Shown: positions 9,021-18,321, counted from the stretch's first letter. The stretch: DNA of 56,905 bases from an uncultured Bacteroidales bacterium (GCA_905235135.1 CAJOKR010000035.1:1-56905); one strand, 5' to 3'. Translations and numbers: made by a program. The notes: generated from the letters alone by a model not told the origin.

Positions 9021-10214
9021 TCACTTCACCAACTTCACGGCCTCGGAAACGGGAATCTTGTTCTCCCCCTTGAAGGCAATCACGAACGCATCGGGATATT
9101 TGGCCTTGATCTCCTGCATGATTTTCTTGGCAGAAGGAAGGTCCTTCTCATTTCCGGCGGTATATTTCCAGAGGCCGCCCTCGAAGTAGCGGTTCACATC
9201 CGGGATGCTCTTGAACCGTTTGTCAGTGAGGGGTATATTCTCCGGCGTGGCCATAAACTGCACAACAAAACGGACACCGTCGGGATTTACCGGGGTGTTC
9301 GCTATCGCGGCTTTTTCATCAGACTCTTTCTTATCTGGCTGATTATCAGAAATATTATTAGTGCTGTTATCATTTGTTATAGAATTTTGAGGGTTAGGAT
9401 TGGGCTTGGGAGATTCTTTGCTGTCGTCAATCACCACGCGGTTTCCGGTCTGCTGGGTATAGTAGGAAACAAAACCGCGATAGATGGCGTTGGCGATGTC
9501 TTTCTTATGCTGCTCGTCGGTGAGGTACTTCTCCTCGGTGGGGTTCGACAGGAAACCCATCTCAATGAGGATGCTGGGCATGGAAACGGACCAGAGCACC
9601 CAATAAGGGGCCTGTTTCACACCACGGTCGAGCAGATGGGTGGTGCCGACGAGGTTCTTCTGCACCTTGTCGGCCAGGAGGATGGAATTGTTGAGGTAAG
9701 CGGAGGAGTAGAGCGAGAACATGACGGCAGACTCGGGGGAGTCGGGGTTGAAACCGGCGTAATGTTCCTTATAGCCCTCCTCCTTGAGCATGGCGGAGTT
9801 CTCCATTCTGGCCACGGCGAGGTTCTTTTCCGACTTGTCAAGACCCATCACGAAGGTCTCGACGCCGTGCGCTGAATGGTTGTCGTTGGCATTGCAATGG
9901 AAAGAGATGAAGAGGTCGGCGTGATTATTGTTCGCTATTTTCGCACGGTTGTAGAGTTCTACGAAAACATCGGTACTACGCGTGTATATAACCTTGACAT
10001 TCGGGCAGTTGTCGCTGATAAGCTTGCCTGTTTTCAACGCAACATCCAACGCCACGTCCTTTTCCTTGGAGTAGGTTCCGAGGCATCCGGGGTCCTTCCC
10101 GCCGTGTCCCGCATCAATCACCACCTTGAAGGTTTTGCCGTCTTTCTGGGCATTCAGAGGAGCGGCAAAAACGGATGTCAATAGCAACAAAAAGAAAAAA
10201 TGTTTCAGATTCAT
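9021..10214 (-). CDS. N-acetylmuramoyl-L-alanine amidase with C-terminal SPOR-like domain
   Basis: 397 residues. A signal peptide (ending FAAPLNAQ) is followed by an Amidase_3 domain with all expected zinc and catalytic positions: VVIDAGHGGKDPG, the Glu in KEKDVALD, FISFHCNAND and IEMGFLSN. A low-complexity Asn/Ser/Asp linker (about residues 265-305) leads to a C-terminal domain (FVVQFMATPENIPL ... AFKGENKIPVSEAVKLV) that looks like a SPOR-type peptidoglycan-binding module. It cleaves the amide bond between MurNAc and the stem peptide in the periplasm, usually for daughter-cell separation. The MMPL-acyltransferase gene follows directly. Confidence 0.93.
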   Translation of the reverse strand: MNLKHFFFLLLLTSVFAAPLNAQKDGKTFKVVIDAGHGGKDPGCLGTYSKEKDVALDVALKTGKLISDNCPNVKVIYTRSTDVFVELYNRAKIANNNHADLFISFHCNANDNHSAHGVETFVMGLDKSEKNLAVARMENSAMLKEEGYKEHYAGFNPDSPESAVMFSLYSSAYLNNSILLADKVQKNLVGTTHLLDRGVKQAPYWVLWSVSMPSILIEMGFLSNPTEEKYLTDEQHKKDIANAIYRGFVSYYTQQTGNRVVIDDSKESPKPNPNPQNSITNDNSTNNISDNQPDKKESDEKAAIANTPVNPDGVRFVVQFMATPENIPLTDKRFKSIPDVNRYFEGGLWKYTAGNEKDLPSAKKIMQEIKAKYPDAFVIAFKGENKIPVSEAVKLVK

Positions 10215-10354
10215 CTCTTTTGTATTTATAACATTATAGGGCTAATATAACGGGTGCAAAATTAACACTATTGACTGAACAACGACCCCGATGGTTAAAA
10301 AATTATGCACAGCGGATTTTTCATATTTGCAGCGGTGAAAAAAAAATTCATTCC

Positions 10355-10388
10355 TATGGTATGTGGGCAAAAAAATTGTACTTTTGCC
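10355..10388 (+). promoter_or_regulatory. Promoter of kbl
   Basis: TACTTTTG at 10379-10386. A weaker possible box (TATTTG, 10324-10329) lies upstream. The leader to the ATG is about 85 bases and contains the palindrome at 10405. Confidence 0.7.
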
Positions 10389-10404
10389 ACCGATTTAGTC
10401 TCTC

Positions 10405-10432
10405 GTAGAGACGCAAAATTTTGCGTCTCTAC
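10405..10432. repeat. 28-base perfect palindrome (R2), AAAATTTT core
   Basis: GTAGAGACGC, then AAAATTTT, then GCGTCTCTAC: a perfect inverted repeat in the 5' leader of kbl. Without a following T-run it is probably not a terminator here, but it would form a strong leader hairpin. Confidence 0.9.
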
Positions 10433-10475
10433 AACAAACGTCAAACAAATAAACAAACAACTAATAAACAAACAA

Positions 10476-11666
10476 ATGTACACCAATTTCCAACAACATC
10501 TGCAAAAGGAACTGGCCGACATCAAGGAAGCCGGCTTGTACAAGAACGAACGCATCATCGCTTCCCCGCAAAGCGGTGAGATCACGCTGCAGGACGGCAG
10601 CAAGGTGCTGAACTTCTGCGCCAACAACTATCTGGGCCTCGCCAACGACAAGCGTCTGATCGCCGCTGCCAAGGAAGCCCTCGACACCCACGGCTACGGC
10701 ATGGCCTCCGTGCGCTTCATCTGCGGCTGCTCCGACCTGCACAAGGCCCTGGAGAAGAAGATCGCTGAATTCTTCGGCACTGAGGACACTATCCTCTACG
10801 CTGCTTGCTTCGACGCTAACGGCGGTGTCTTCGAACCCCTGCTCACCGACCAGGACGCCATCATCTCCGACGCCCTCAACCACGCCTCCATCATCGACGG
10901 CGTGCGCCTCTGCAAGGCTGTCCGCTATCGTTACAAAAACGCCGACATGGCCGACCTCGAGGAGCAACTGAAAGCCGCTCAGGCTCAGCGCTTCCGCATC
11001 ATCGTCACCGACGGTGTGTTCAGCATGGACGGCAACGTCTGCCCGCTGGATAAGATTTACGAACTGGCTCAAAAATACGATGCCATGGTCATGGTGGACG
11101 AATCTCACTCCGCCGGCGTGGTGGGCAACACCGGCCGCGGCGTGACCGAGCGTTACAACCTGCGTGGTAAAATTGAAATCCTCACCGGTACCCTCGGCAA
11201 GGCCTTCGGCGGCGCCATCGGCGGTTTCACCACCGGTAAGAAGGAAATCATCGACATGCTGCGTCAACGCTCCCGTCCGTACCTGTTCTCCAACTCCATC
11301 CCTCCGATGGTGGCTGCGGCAGGCTGCAAGATGGTCGATATCATGTCCGAAACCAACGAGCTGCAGGATAAACTGCACAGCAACACCGAGTATTTCGTCG
11401 CCAAGATGAAAGCTGCCGGTTTCGACATCAAGCCGACCGAGTCCGCTATCTGCGCCGTGATGCTGTATGACGCCAAACTGTCACAGGTGATGGCCGCCAA
11501 ACTGCAGGAGGAAGGCATCTACGTCACCGGTTTCTACTATCCCGTGGTGCCGAAAGACCAAGCCCGTATCCGCGTGCAGATTTCCGCCGCTCACGAGCCC
11601 GAGCACCTCGACAAGTGCATCGCCGCCTTCACCAAGATCGGCAAGGAACTCGGCGTGCTGAAATAA
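10476..11666 (+). CDS. kbl: Glycine C-acetyltransferase (2-amino-3-ketobutyrate CoA ligase)
   Basis: 396 residues from the ATG at 10476, the first start downstream of the promoter; longer upstream reading is untranslated leader. It is a fold-type I PLP enzyme of the alpha-oxoamine synthase family. The Schiff-base lysine lies in TGTLGKAFGGAIGG; FCANNYLGLAN and DESHSAGVVGNTGRG are family motifs. The sequence fits Kbl better than BioF (start MYTNFQQHLQKELADIKEAG, ASVRFICG, PYLFSNSIPP). It converts 2-amino-3-oxobutyrate plus CoA to glycine and acetyl-CoA in threonine breakdown. No threonine dehydrogenase is adjacent. GC-rich with strongly biased codons, as expected for high expression. Confidence 0.93.
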   Translation: MYTNFQQHLQKELADIKEAGLYKNERIIASPQSGEITLQDGSKVLNFCANNYLGLANDKRLIAAAKEALDTHGYGMASVRFICGCSDLHKALEKKIAEFFGTEDTILYAACFDANGGVFEPLLTDQDAIISDALNHASIIDGVRLCKAVRYRYKNADMADLEEQLKAAQAQRFRIIVTDGVFSMDGNVCPLDKIYELAQKYDAMVMVDESHSAGVVGNTGRGVTERYNLRGKIEILTGTLGKAFGGAIGGFTTGKKEIIDMLRQRSRPYLFSNSIPPMVAAAGCKMVDIMSETNELQDKLHSNTEYFVAKMKAAGFDIKPTESAICAVMLYDAKLSQVMAAKLQEEGIYVTGFYYPVVPKDQARIRVQISAAHEPEHLDKCIAAFTKIGKELGVLK

Positions 11667-11690
11667 TCGTTCGGATTTCGATTACGAACA

Positions 11691-11735
11691 AAAAAAATGT
11701 AGAGACGTGCCATGGCGCGTCTCTACATTTTTTAC
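11691..11735. terminator. Bidirectional terminator built from an R2 palindrome (CCATGG core)
   Basis: A-run, then a 28-base near-palindrome (11699-11726, GTAGAGACG ... CGTCTCTAC around GCCATGGC), then a T-run. It lies just after kbl and before the epimerase promoter, so it can stop transcription from both sides. Confidence 0.8.
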
Positions 11736-11754
11736 CTATACCCACAACCCTAAA

Positions 11755-11771
11755 AAATCGTATTTTTGCAC
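11755..11771 (+). promoter_or_regulatory. Promoter that fixes the start of the epimerase gene
   Basis: TATTTTTGCACC begins at 11761. Transcription should begin around 11775, so start codons upstream of this are excluded and the TTG at 11791 is favoured. Confidence 0.75.
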
Positions 11772-11790
11772 CGCATTTAAACTGAAAAGA

Positions 11791-12876
11791 TTGAACAGTC
11801 AACCCATCAAAATCGTCACCATACTCGGAGCCAGACCGCAGTTCATCAAAGCGGCGGCTGTATCGAATGCATTATCGCAACATCCTAACATACAAGAGGT
11901 TATCATCCACACTGGACAACATTTCGACCGGAACATGTCACAACTGTTCTTCGAGGAGATGCATCTGCCCGTGCCCACCTACCAGCTCGACATCCACGGA
12001 CTTCCGCACGGCGCACTCACCGGCCGGATGATGGAGGGCATCGAATCGGTGCTCCTGACCGAGCAGCCCGACTGGGTGATGGTTTATGGCGACACGGACT
12101 CAACCCTCGCGGGTGCCTTAGCCGCCCGGAAGCTGCACATCCCCGTGGCGCACGTGGAATCCGGACTGCGCTCCTTCAACGAGGCCATGCCCGAAGAGAT
12201 CAACCGCATCGTCACCGACCGCATCAGCGACCTGCTGTTCTGCCCTTCCGAGACGTCCGTCAGCCATCTGCACAACGAAGGCCGACTGGCTGCCAACGCC
12301 CGCATCGTGATGTGCGGCGACGTGATGAAAGATGCGGCCCGCAGATTCACCACGCTGATGACTCCTCCCTGCCCTCCCCTGCCCGACCGTTTTGTCCTCT
12401 GCACCTTCCATCGTGCCGAGAATGTCGATAACCCACAGGTGTTGAGACAGTTACTCACCGCGCTCGAGCAGGTCAGCGCGACCGTCCCCGTGGTGTGCCC
12501 ACTGCACCCGCACACGCGCAAGAGCATGGAAGGCATTGACTATGACACAGAAAAATCGTCCATCCGATTCATTGAGCCCGTAGGCTATCTGGAAATGCTT
12601 TACCTACTAAACCACAGCTCGTTAGTGATGACCGACAGCGGTGGCTTGCAGAAGGAAGCCTACTACATGGGAAGGTTCTGTGTGACGCTTCGCAACGAGA
12701 CCGAATGGACGGAACTGGTAGAGTGCGGCTACAACCGCATCGTCGGCACCAACCCGGACCAGATTCTCAACGCCGTGAATCAGCTGCTGAATACCCCTAC
12801 GGAGTTCCCTGTGGAACTCTACGGCAACGGCCACGCAGCGGAAATCATCGCCGAGACCATCGCCCAAACAAAATAA
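11791..12876 (+). CDS. wecB: UDP-sugar 2-epimerase, non-hydrolysing (WecB/WbpI family)
   Basis: 361 residues if translation begins at TTG 11791 (MNSQPIKIVTILGARPQFIKAA), the first plausible start after the promoter; CTG at 11782 is a weaker choice. Motifs: GARPQFIKAA, HTGQHFD, VYGDTDSTLAGALAA, VESGLRSFNEAMPEEINR, FHRAENVDNP, TDSGGLQKEAYYMG. The family interconverts UDP-GlcNAc and UDP-ManNAc. The segment YQLDIHGLPHGALTGRMM resembles WbpI, which acts on a diacetamido uronic acid nucleotide, so the exact substrate is open. The stop is one base before the CotH-like ORF, implying cotranscription and coupling with it. Confidence 0.88.
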   Translation: MNSQPIKIVTILGARPQFIKAAAVSNALSQHPNIQEVIIHTGQHFDRNMSQLFFEEMHLPVPTYQLDIHGLPHGALTGRMMEGIESVLLTEQPDWVMVYGDTDSTLAGALAARKLHIPVAHVESGLRSFNEAMPEEINRIVTDRISDLLFCPSETSVSHLHNEGRLAANARIVMCGDVMKDAARRFTTLMTPPCPPLPDRFVLCTFHRAENVDNPQVLRQLLTALEQVSATVPVVCPLHPHTRKSMEGIDYDTEKSSIRFIEPVGYLEMLYLLNHSSLVMTDSGGLQKEAYYMGRFCVTLRNETEWTELVECGYNRIVGTNPDQILNAVNQLLNTPTEFPVELYGNGHAAEIIAETIAQTK

Positions 12877-12877
12877 C

Positions 12878-15800
12878 ATGAGCAGAACCATCCGTACAAT
12901 ATTACTATTCTGCCTCTTGCCGTTATGGCTGATGGCGCAGAATGGTGAGGTGCAAATCTCACCCACGGGTGGTATTTATGCCGAAGCCTTCCCCGTCACG
13001 CTGTCTTGCGACAACCCCAACCTCACCATCCGCTACACACTGAACGGAAATACCCCGAACGGGAAATCCGCCATCTACTCGAAGCCTTTGATGCTTAGCA
13101 ACAGCCTGCAATCCCGCTCAAACATCTACAAAATCCCCATTTCACCGCAAAACGAGTTCTACTGCCCTACTTCCGTCACGAAAGCTATCGTGATACGTGC
13201 CGCGGCATTCGACAAACAGGGCAACCGCGTCAGCCCGGTGGTCACGCAATCCTACTTTATCGGGAATTTAGGCTGTGAGTTTCACGGTCTGCCGGTGGTC
13301 TCCATCTGCGCCGACTCGCTGTCGCTCTTCGCACACGACACGGGTATTTTCATGCCGGGCGCCCTGTTCAACCCGCAAGACCTCGAGCATTCCGGCAACT
13401 ACGCCCAGCACGGCCGCGAGTGGGAACGGACGGTGAACGTGGAATTCTACGCCAACGGGAACAGCGGTTTCAACCAGACGGCCGGACTGCGCACCCACGG
13501 CGGCATCCGCGCCCGCCGCGCCACGCAAAAGGGCCTCAAGTTGTATGCACGGAAAGAATATGGGAAGAAAAACTTCAAGTGCAAGATTTTCGAAGAATCC
13601 GAATTAGAGAAATACAAACATCTGGTACTCAAACCTTTCAGAAACGCCGCTTCGCCTGCAGGGGTCAACGACTGGTTGGCCAACAAGATTGCCACCCCGC
13701 TACACATGGGCACTACGGCCACCCGCCCGGTCACGCTCTTCCTCAACGGCGAATACTGGGGCATCTATTTCATCGAAGAGAAAGTCGATGAACGCTTTTT
13801 GGAAAGCCATTACGTCGTGGACTGCAACAACGTAAACATCGTAACTTCCTGGGGGAAAGTGGAATGCGGATCCGACGAGGATTATCAGTCGCTGCTCCAG
13901 TGGTTGGAGACGGCCAACCTCTCCGACACCGTCCAATATAACCAACTGGCAAAGAAAATCGACATCCCAAACCTCATCGACTACTACATCTTCGAGCTAT
14001 TCTCCACCAATTGGGACTGGCCGGGCAACAACTTCAGCGGCTGGCAGGTTCCACACGGCCAGTGGCACTGGGAATTCTTCGACGGCGACTGCTGTTTCGA
14101 CAACCTGAATTACGACGCTTACATGATGACCACCTTCACGGGCGAGTACTGGAGCACGGGGCGAGTGCCCACGCTCATCTTCCGGAAACTGCTCGAAAGC
14201 AAGACGTTCAAGAACCTGTTTCTCCTAAGGCTGAAGCAACTCAACGAGACATTGTTCAGTTATCAGAACACGAAGCCCTATCTGGATAAAATCTGCCGTT
14301 TGTTGAAAGACGAAATCCCCATGCAGGTGCAACGCTTCGGAATTCCCCAAAGCGTGACGGAATGGGAAGAAAGTTGCCGAACAATAGATCATTATTTGTC
14401 TGCGAGAGGGAATATTTTCTGGCAACAGACTTCGGATTATTTCTATTTGAAGAACGAGAAAGTGCTCTCCGCGGTCTATTTCCGAAAGCGCACGTCGTCC
14501 AAAAACAACCTCAAACTGAAGGTCACAGCGGAAGAGGGATGCACTGCATATATGGAAATTATTGATCCCAAGGGAGATACGATACACAGGCAGTTCGTTT
14601 TCCTGCATGAAGGGGAAAACAAAGTGCCGGTGAATCTGGGCAAACGGTCGGGTGTATATGTCATCAAGGTGGGAAACGCGGTGTGCGAAATCACCAAAAT
14701 CTCCTATACAATCCCTATTCTCATCTTCCTTTTGGTGATTCTCATGTCCACCTCACTTATTTTCCTGATAATTCGTCGGAAACGTGCATCCCTGTTACTT
14801 CTCTGTTTTCTGCTGCCGACCTGGTTACTGGCTCAGAACAATGGGGTGCAGATTTCACCCAAAGGGGGTGTCTATCCCAACGCCTTCCCCGTAACGCTAA
14901 CATCCAGTAACACAGCATACCAAATCCGCTACACGCTCAACGGTGCTACCCCGAACGAAAATTCCGCCCTCTACTCGGAGCCGTTAATGCTGAGCAACAG
15001 CCTGAAATCCCGCTCGGACATCTACAAAGTTCTGATTTCGCCGGAAGATGAGTTCTATCTCCCTGATTCTGTGACGAAAGGCATCGTCATCCGCGCCGCA
15101 GCATTCGACAATGCTGGCAACCGCGTCGGGCCGGTGACCACGCAATCCTACTTCATCGGCTCGTTGGGCTGCGACGTACATGGTCTATCCATCGTTTCCA
15201 TCTGCGCCGACTCGCTGCCGCTATTCGCCCACGACACGGGCATTCTGGTGCCGGGTGACCTGTTCGATCCAGAACATGTTGATTTGCCGGGAAACTATTC
15301 CCAACACGGCCGCGAGTGGGAACGAACGGTCAATGTGGAATACTATGATACAGAAAATGAGGGGTTTAACCAAACGGCGGGCTTGCGCACCCACGGAGGA
15401 CCTGTCACCCGCCGCGCCCAACAGAAGGGGCTTAAAATCTACGCAAGAGACGAATATGGAAAGAAAAACTTCAAATACAAGATTTTTGAGGAATCCGATA
15501 TTGAAAAATTCAAGCACCTGATACTCAGACCATTCAACAACTCTTGCACGCCTGCCGGAATACAAGACTGGCTGTCGAACCATATAGCCTCCCCACTCAA
15601 CATGGGCACAACGGCATCCCGCCCCGTAACCTTATTCCTCAACGGCGAGTATTGGGGCATCTATTTCTTTGAGGAGAAAGCTGACGAGCGCTATTTGGAA
15701 AGCCACTACGACGTTGACCATGACAATGTCAACATTGTCGACAACTGGGCCGAGGCAGAGGAGGGTTCGTCAGACGAATTCTACTCGCTCTATTATGCAC

Positions 15801-16603
15801 TTATGGATGCCGACCTCTCCGATTCCGTCCAATACAGCCATTTCTCCGAAAAAATCGACATTCCCAACATAATCGACTACTACCTTTTCGAGCTCTTTTC
15901 CGCCAACCGCGACTGGCCCATCAACAACGTGCGGTGCTGGCAGGTCCCCGGCGGTATGTGGCACTGGGTCTTCTACGACGGCGACTGGTGCCTCTCGGAT
16001 GAGGATTTCGACGTTTACGAAAATGCCACTTACACGGGAGACTTCTCCTGGCCCACCTCCAGATGGTCCACACTCTTTTTCCGGAAACTGATTGAAAACG
16101 AGACTTTCAAGAAACAGTTTCTCGAAAGACTGGAACAACTCAACAACACGTGTTTCGACTACAAGGCCACAAAACCTCTTTTTAACCAAATCCAGCAGCA
16201 ACTCAGCGATGAGATTCCGCAACAGTCGCAACGGTTTAACAATCCCAAAAATATCGCGGAGTGGAAGGAGTATTGCTATTATGTTGACTACTTTCTTGCG
16301 AGAAGGGAGGTGCGATTCCGGCTTCAGACCCGCAATTTCTTCCACTTGAACGACGACAATGTCACAAAACTGGCTTGTTTTCCCAATCCTGCACGCGCTG
16401 GCGAGCCTGTCAACCTACTGATTGAATCAGAATCGGCCAACATTGTGAAGGTGGAAGTATATGACTTGAACGTGAACATCGTGTACATGCAACACAATTT
16501 CCTGCAAAAGGGCGAAAACTGTATACCGTTGGAGATGATCGGCCACAAAGGGGTTTATATTGTCAAGATGGGGAACGAGACGTGCAAGATAATTGTTTTG
16601 TAG
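12878..16603 (+). CDS. Giant CotH-kinase-like exoprotein: two complete copies fused in one ORF
   Basis: 1241 residues made of two homologous halves. Each half has its own signal-peptide-like segment (residues 1-20; and about 640-660, LLLLCFLLPTWLLAQ). Next comes a chitobiase/HEP-like beta domain (QISPTGGIYAEAFPVTL / QISPKGGVYPNAFPVTL), then a CotH-like domain (GLRTHGG, TRPVTLFLNGEYWGIYF / SRPVTLFLNGEYWGIYF, FFDGDCCF / FYDGDWCL). Each ends in a Bacteroidota C-terminal domain; the second has a T9SS type A form (ACFPNPARAGEPVN ... GVYIVKMGN), while the first has lost the PNP motif. Between the halves lies ISYTIPILIFLLVILMSTSL, an extra hydrophobic segment. An in-frame ATG at 14744 could restart the second half. 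CotH proteins are protein kinases or cell-surface anchoring factors; the target is unknown. Confidence 0.8.
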   Translation: MSRTIRTILLFCLLPLWLMAQNGEVQISPTGGIYAEAFPVTLSCDNPNLTIRYTLNGNTPNGKSAIYSKPLMLSNSLQSRSNIYKIPISPQNEFYCPTSVTKAIVIRAAAFDKQGNRVSPVVTQSYFIGNLGCEFHGLPVVSICADSLSLFAHDTGIFMPGALFNPQDLEHSGNYAQHGREWERTVNVEFYANGNSGFNQTAGLRTHGGIRARRATQKGLKLYARKEYGKKNFKCKIFEESELEKYKHLVLKPFRNAASPAGVNDWLANKIATPLHMGTTATRPVTLFLNGEYWGIYFIEEKVDERFLESHYVVDCNNVNIVTSWGKVECGSDEDYQSLLQWLETANLSDTVQYNQLAKKIDIPNLIDYYIFELFSTNWDWPGNNFSGWQVPHGQWHWEFFDGDCCFDNLNYDAYMMTTFTGEYWSTGRVPTLIFRKLLESKTFKNLFLLRLKQLNETLFSYQNTKPYLDKICRLLKDEIPMQVQRFGIPQSVTEWEESCRTIDHYLSARGNIFWQQTSDYFYLKNEKVLSAVYFRKRTSSKNNLKLKVTAEEGCTAYMEIIDPKGDTIHRQFVFLHEGENKVPVNLGKRSGVYVIKVGNAVCEITKISYTIPILIFLLVILMSTSLIFLIIRRKRASLLLLCFLLPTWLLAQNNGVQISPKGGVYPNAFPVTLTSSNTAYQIRYTLNGATPNENSALYSEPLMLSNSLKSRSDIYKVLISPEDEFYLPDSVTKGIVIRAAAFDNAGNRVGPVTTQSYFIGSLGCDVHGLSIVSICADSLPLFAHDTGILVPGDLFDPEHVDLPGNYSQHGREWERTVNVEYYDTENEGFNQTAGLRTHGGPVTRRAQQKGLKIYARDEYGKKNFKYKIFEESDIEKFKHLILRPFNNSCTPAGIQDWLSNHIASPLNMGTTASRPVTLFLNGEYWGIYFFEEKADERYLESHYDVDHDNVNIVDNWAEAEEGSSDEFYSLYYALMDADLSDSVQYSHFSEKIDIPNIIDYYLFELFSANRDWPINNVRCWQVPGGMWHWVFYDGDWCLSDEDFDVYENATYTGDFSWPTSRWSTLFFRKLIENETFKKQFLERLEQLNNTCFDYKATKPLFNQIQQQLSDEIPQQSQRFNNPKNIAEWKEYCYYVDYFLARREVRFRLQTRNFFHLNDDNVTKLACFPNPARAGEPVNLLIESESANIVKVEVYDLNVNIVYMQHNFLQKGENCIPLEMIGHKGVYIVKMGNETCKIIVL

Positions 16604-16655
16604 AGGCGGGCATACCTAGTATAGACATACGACAATTTCAGCATGTCGGTGTATA

Positions 16656-16678
16656 TTTGAAATTTATGTACCTTTGCC
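16656..16678 (+). promoter_or_regulatory. Promoter of kal
   Basis: TACCTTTG at 16669-16676, 57 bases before the kal ATG and clear of the preceding gene. Confidence 0.65.
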
Positions 16679-16732
16679 GAATCTGAAAAAAACGTTCAAT
16701 AAAACAATAAATAGTCTGAAAAACAGTACATT

Positions 16733-17128
16733 ATGGAAGAAAAGAAAACATCAATGATTCGTTTGAGAATGAGTTCGCAGGACGCCCACTACGGCGGCAA
16801 CCTGGTGGACGGCGCCCACATGCTCGCCCTGTTTGGCGATGTGGCCACAGAACTGCTCATCATGCAAGACGGTGACGAAGGTCTGTTCTGTGCCTACGAC
16901 AACGTGGAATTCCTCGCCCCCGTATACGCTGGCGACTACATCGAGGCTGTCGGTGAAATCACCAAGGTGGGCAACACCTCCCGCAAGATGGTCTTCGAGG
17001 CCCGCAAAGTCGTCCGTCCTCGTCCCGACATCAGCGCTTCCGCCGCCGACGTGTTGGAAGAGCCCGTGGTCGTCTGCCGCGCGTCAGGTACGTGCGTGGT
17101 GCCGAAACAATGCCAGAGAAAAAATTAA
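16733..17128 (+). CDS. kal: 3-aminobutyryl-CoA ammonia-lyase
   Basis: 131 residues, hotdog fold. The sequence [57 protein letters not shown] and [12 protein letters not shown] closely follows the Kal enzyme of lysine fermenters. It deaminates L-3-aminobutyryl-CoA to crotonyl-CoA and ammonia, the step after Kce. Kce is the next gene, 152 bases downstream, separated by heptamer arrays. The stop codon (AATTAA) is the first element of that array. Length is normal. Confidence 0.9.
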   Translation: MEEKKTSMIRLRMSSQDAHYGGNLVDGAHMLALFGDVATELLIMQDGDEGLFCAYDNVEFLAPVYAGDYIEAVGEITKVGNTSRKMVFEARKVVRPRPDISASAADVLEEPVVVCRASGTCVVPKQCQRKN

Positions 17129-17196
17129 GACTTAAGACTTAAGACTTGATAAGACTTAAGACTTGAGACTTGAGACTTGAGACTTGAGACTTAAGA
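17122..17196. repeat. Heptamer array between kal and kce, GACTTAA/GACTTGA
   Basis: About ten units of GACTTAA or GACTTGA with a single three-base slip near 17150. Continues to AAGATTTA. Confidence 0.92.
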
Positions 17197-17215
17197 TTTA
17201 TGATGTGAGTAAAAA

Positions 17216-17243
17216 GTCTTAAGTCTATAGTCTAAAGTCTTAT
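17216..17243. repeat. Inverted-orientation heptamer array (AGTCTTA)
   Basis: Four units AGTCTTA, AGTCTAT, AGTCTAA, AGTCTTA, the reverse-complement sense of the array at 17122-17196; together they can fold into a long hairpin between kal and kce. Confidence 0.88.
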
Positions 17244-17280
17244 CACTGAAATAATAACAACAAAAGCAAATAGAAACATC

Positions 17281-18111
17281 ATGGAGAAACTGATTATAAC
17301 CGCCGCCATTTGCGGTGCAGAAGTTACAAAAGAACAGAATCCGGCCGTGCCTTACACCGTTGAGGAGATTGTGCGCGAGGCCAAGAGCGCAGTGGATGCC
17401 GGCGCCGCCATCGTGCACCTACACGTGCGCGAAGACGACGGCACGCCCACCCAGAGCCGTGCCCGCTTCCAGGAATGCGAGGACGCCATCTACAAGGCTT
17501 GCCCGAACGTCATCCTCATCCCGTCCACCGGCGGTGCCGTGGGTATGACTCCCGACGAGCGTCTGCAATCGACCGACACCACCCCGATTCCGGAGATGGC
17601 CACCCTCGACTGCGGTACCTGCAACTTCGGTGACGAGATTTTCGACAACACGATGCCCACGATGCGCGCCTTCGGCAAACGCATGATCGAACGCGGCATC
17701 AAGCCCGAATACGAGTGCTTCGAAATGGGCCATCTGGACACCATCCTCACCATGGCCCGCAAGGGCGAAGTGCCCGGTGCCCCGATGCAGTTCAACTTCG
17801 TGTTGGGCGTTCCCGGCTGCACCCCCGCCACCGTCGATAACCTCTGCTGGCTCGTGAAGAACATCCCCGCCGGCAGCACCTGGACGAGCACCGGTATCGG
17901 CCGCCACGCCTTCACCCTGGCCGCCCCCACCATCGTCATGGGCGGTAACGTGCGCGTAGGCTTCGAGGACAACCTCTACCTCGAACGCGGCGTCCTCGCC
18001 AAGAGCAACGGCGAACTCGTCGATAAGGTCGTCCGCATGGCCAAGCTCCTCGGCCGTCCCGTCGCCACCTCCGACGAAGCGCGCGAAATCCTCGGGCTGA
18101 AGAAAAGATAA
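17281..18111 (+). CDS. kce: 3-keto-5-aminohexanoate cleavage enzyme
   Basis: 276 residues of the BKACE family. The zinc-binding pair is at H46 and H48 (VHLHVRE), with the family's E14 (CGAEVTKEQNPAVP). STGGAVGMTPDERL, PEYECFEMGHLD and NVRVGFEDNLYLERG are also characteristic. It converts 3-keto-5-aminohexanoate plus acetyl-CoA to 3-aminobutyryl-CoA and acetoacetate in lysine fermentation, feeding Kal upstream. Lysine aminomutases, Kdd and AtoDA are not in this window, so the pathway genes are dispersed, although a KamB-like gene lies at 37409. Confidence 0.95.
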   Translation: MEKLIITAAICGAEVTKEQNPAVPYTVEEIVREAKSAVDAGAAIVHLHVREDDGTPTQSRARFQECEDAIYKACPNVILIPSTGGAVGMTPDERLQSTDTTPIPEMATLDCGTCNFGDEIFDNTMPTMRAFGKRMIERGIKPEYECFEMGHLDTILTMARKGEVPGAPMQFNFVLGVPGCTPATVDNLCWLVKNIPAGSTWTSTGIGRHAFTLAAPTIVMGGNVRVGFEDNLYLERGVLAKSNGELVDKVVRMAKLLGRPVATSDEAREILGLKKR

Positions 18112-18127
18112 TACATGAGACGTGAAT

Positions 18128-18155
18128 GTAGAGACGCAAAATTTTGCGTCTCTAC
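18128..18155. repeat. R2 palindrome (AAAATTTT core) after kce
   Basis: Perfect copy of the 28-base palindrome (identical to 10405-10432), directly downstream of kce, followed by a short heptamer stretch (GACTTAA, GACTTGA). Confidence 0.92.
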
Positions 18156-18186
18156 TGAAACCTGAGACTTAAGACTTGAAACTAAA

Positions 18187-18221
18187 AAACACCTCGGAAC
18201 GGGTTTCGGGGTGTTTTTTTT
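18187..18221 (+). terminator. Terminator of the kal-kce unit
   Basis: AACACCTCG pairs with CGGGGTGTT across a short loop and is followed by a T-run. Confidence 0.85.
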
Positions 18222-18321
18222 AGTTTAAGGTTCGTTATGTTTGTCTTACGCTGATTTAGGTTGTCACTTTTGTTCCTTACGACTGATTGACAACTGGTGG
18301 TGCGGAAAAATCCTCAAAATT

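Noticed and set aside
10476..11666. Alternative assignment as BioF (8-amino-7-oxononanoate synthase)
   Set aside because: N-terminal sequence and internal motifs match Kbl, and no biotin genes are adjacent.
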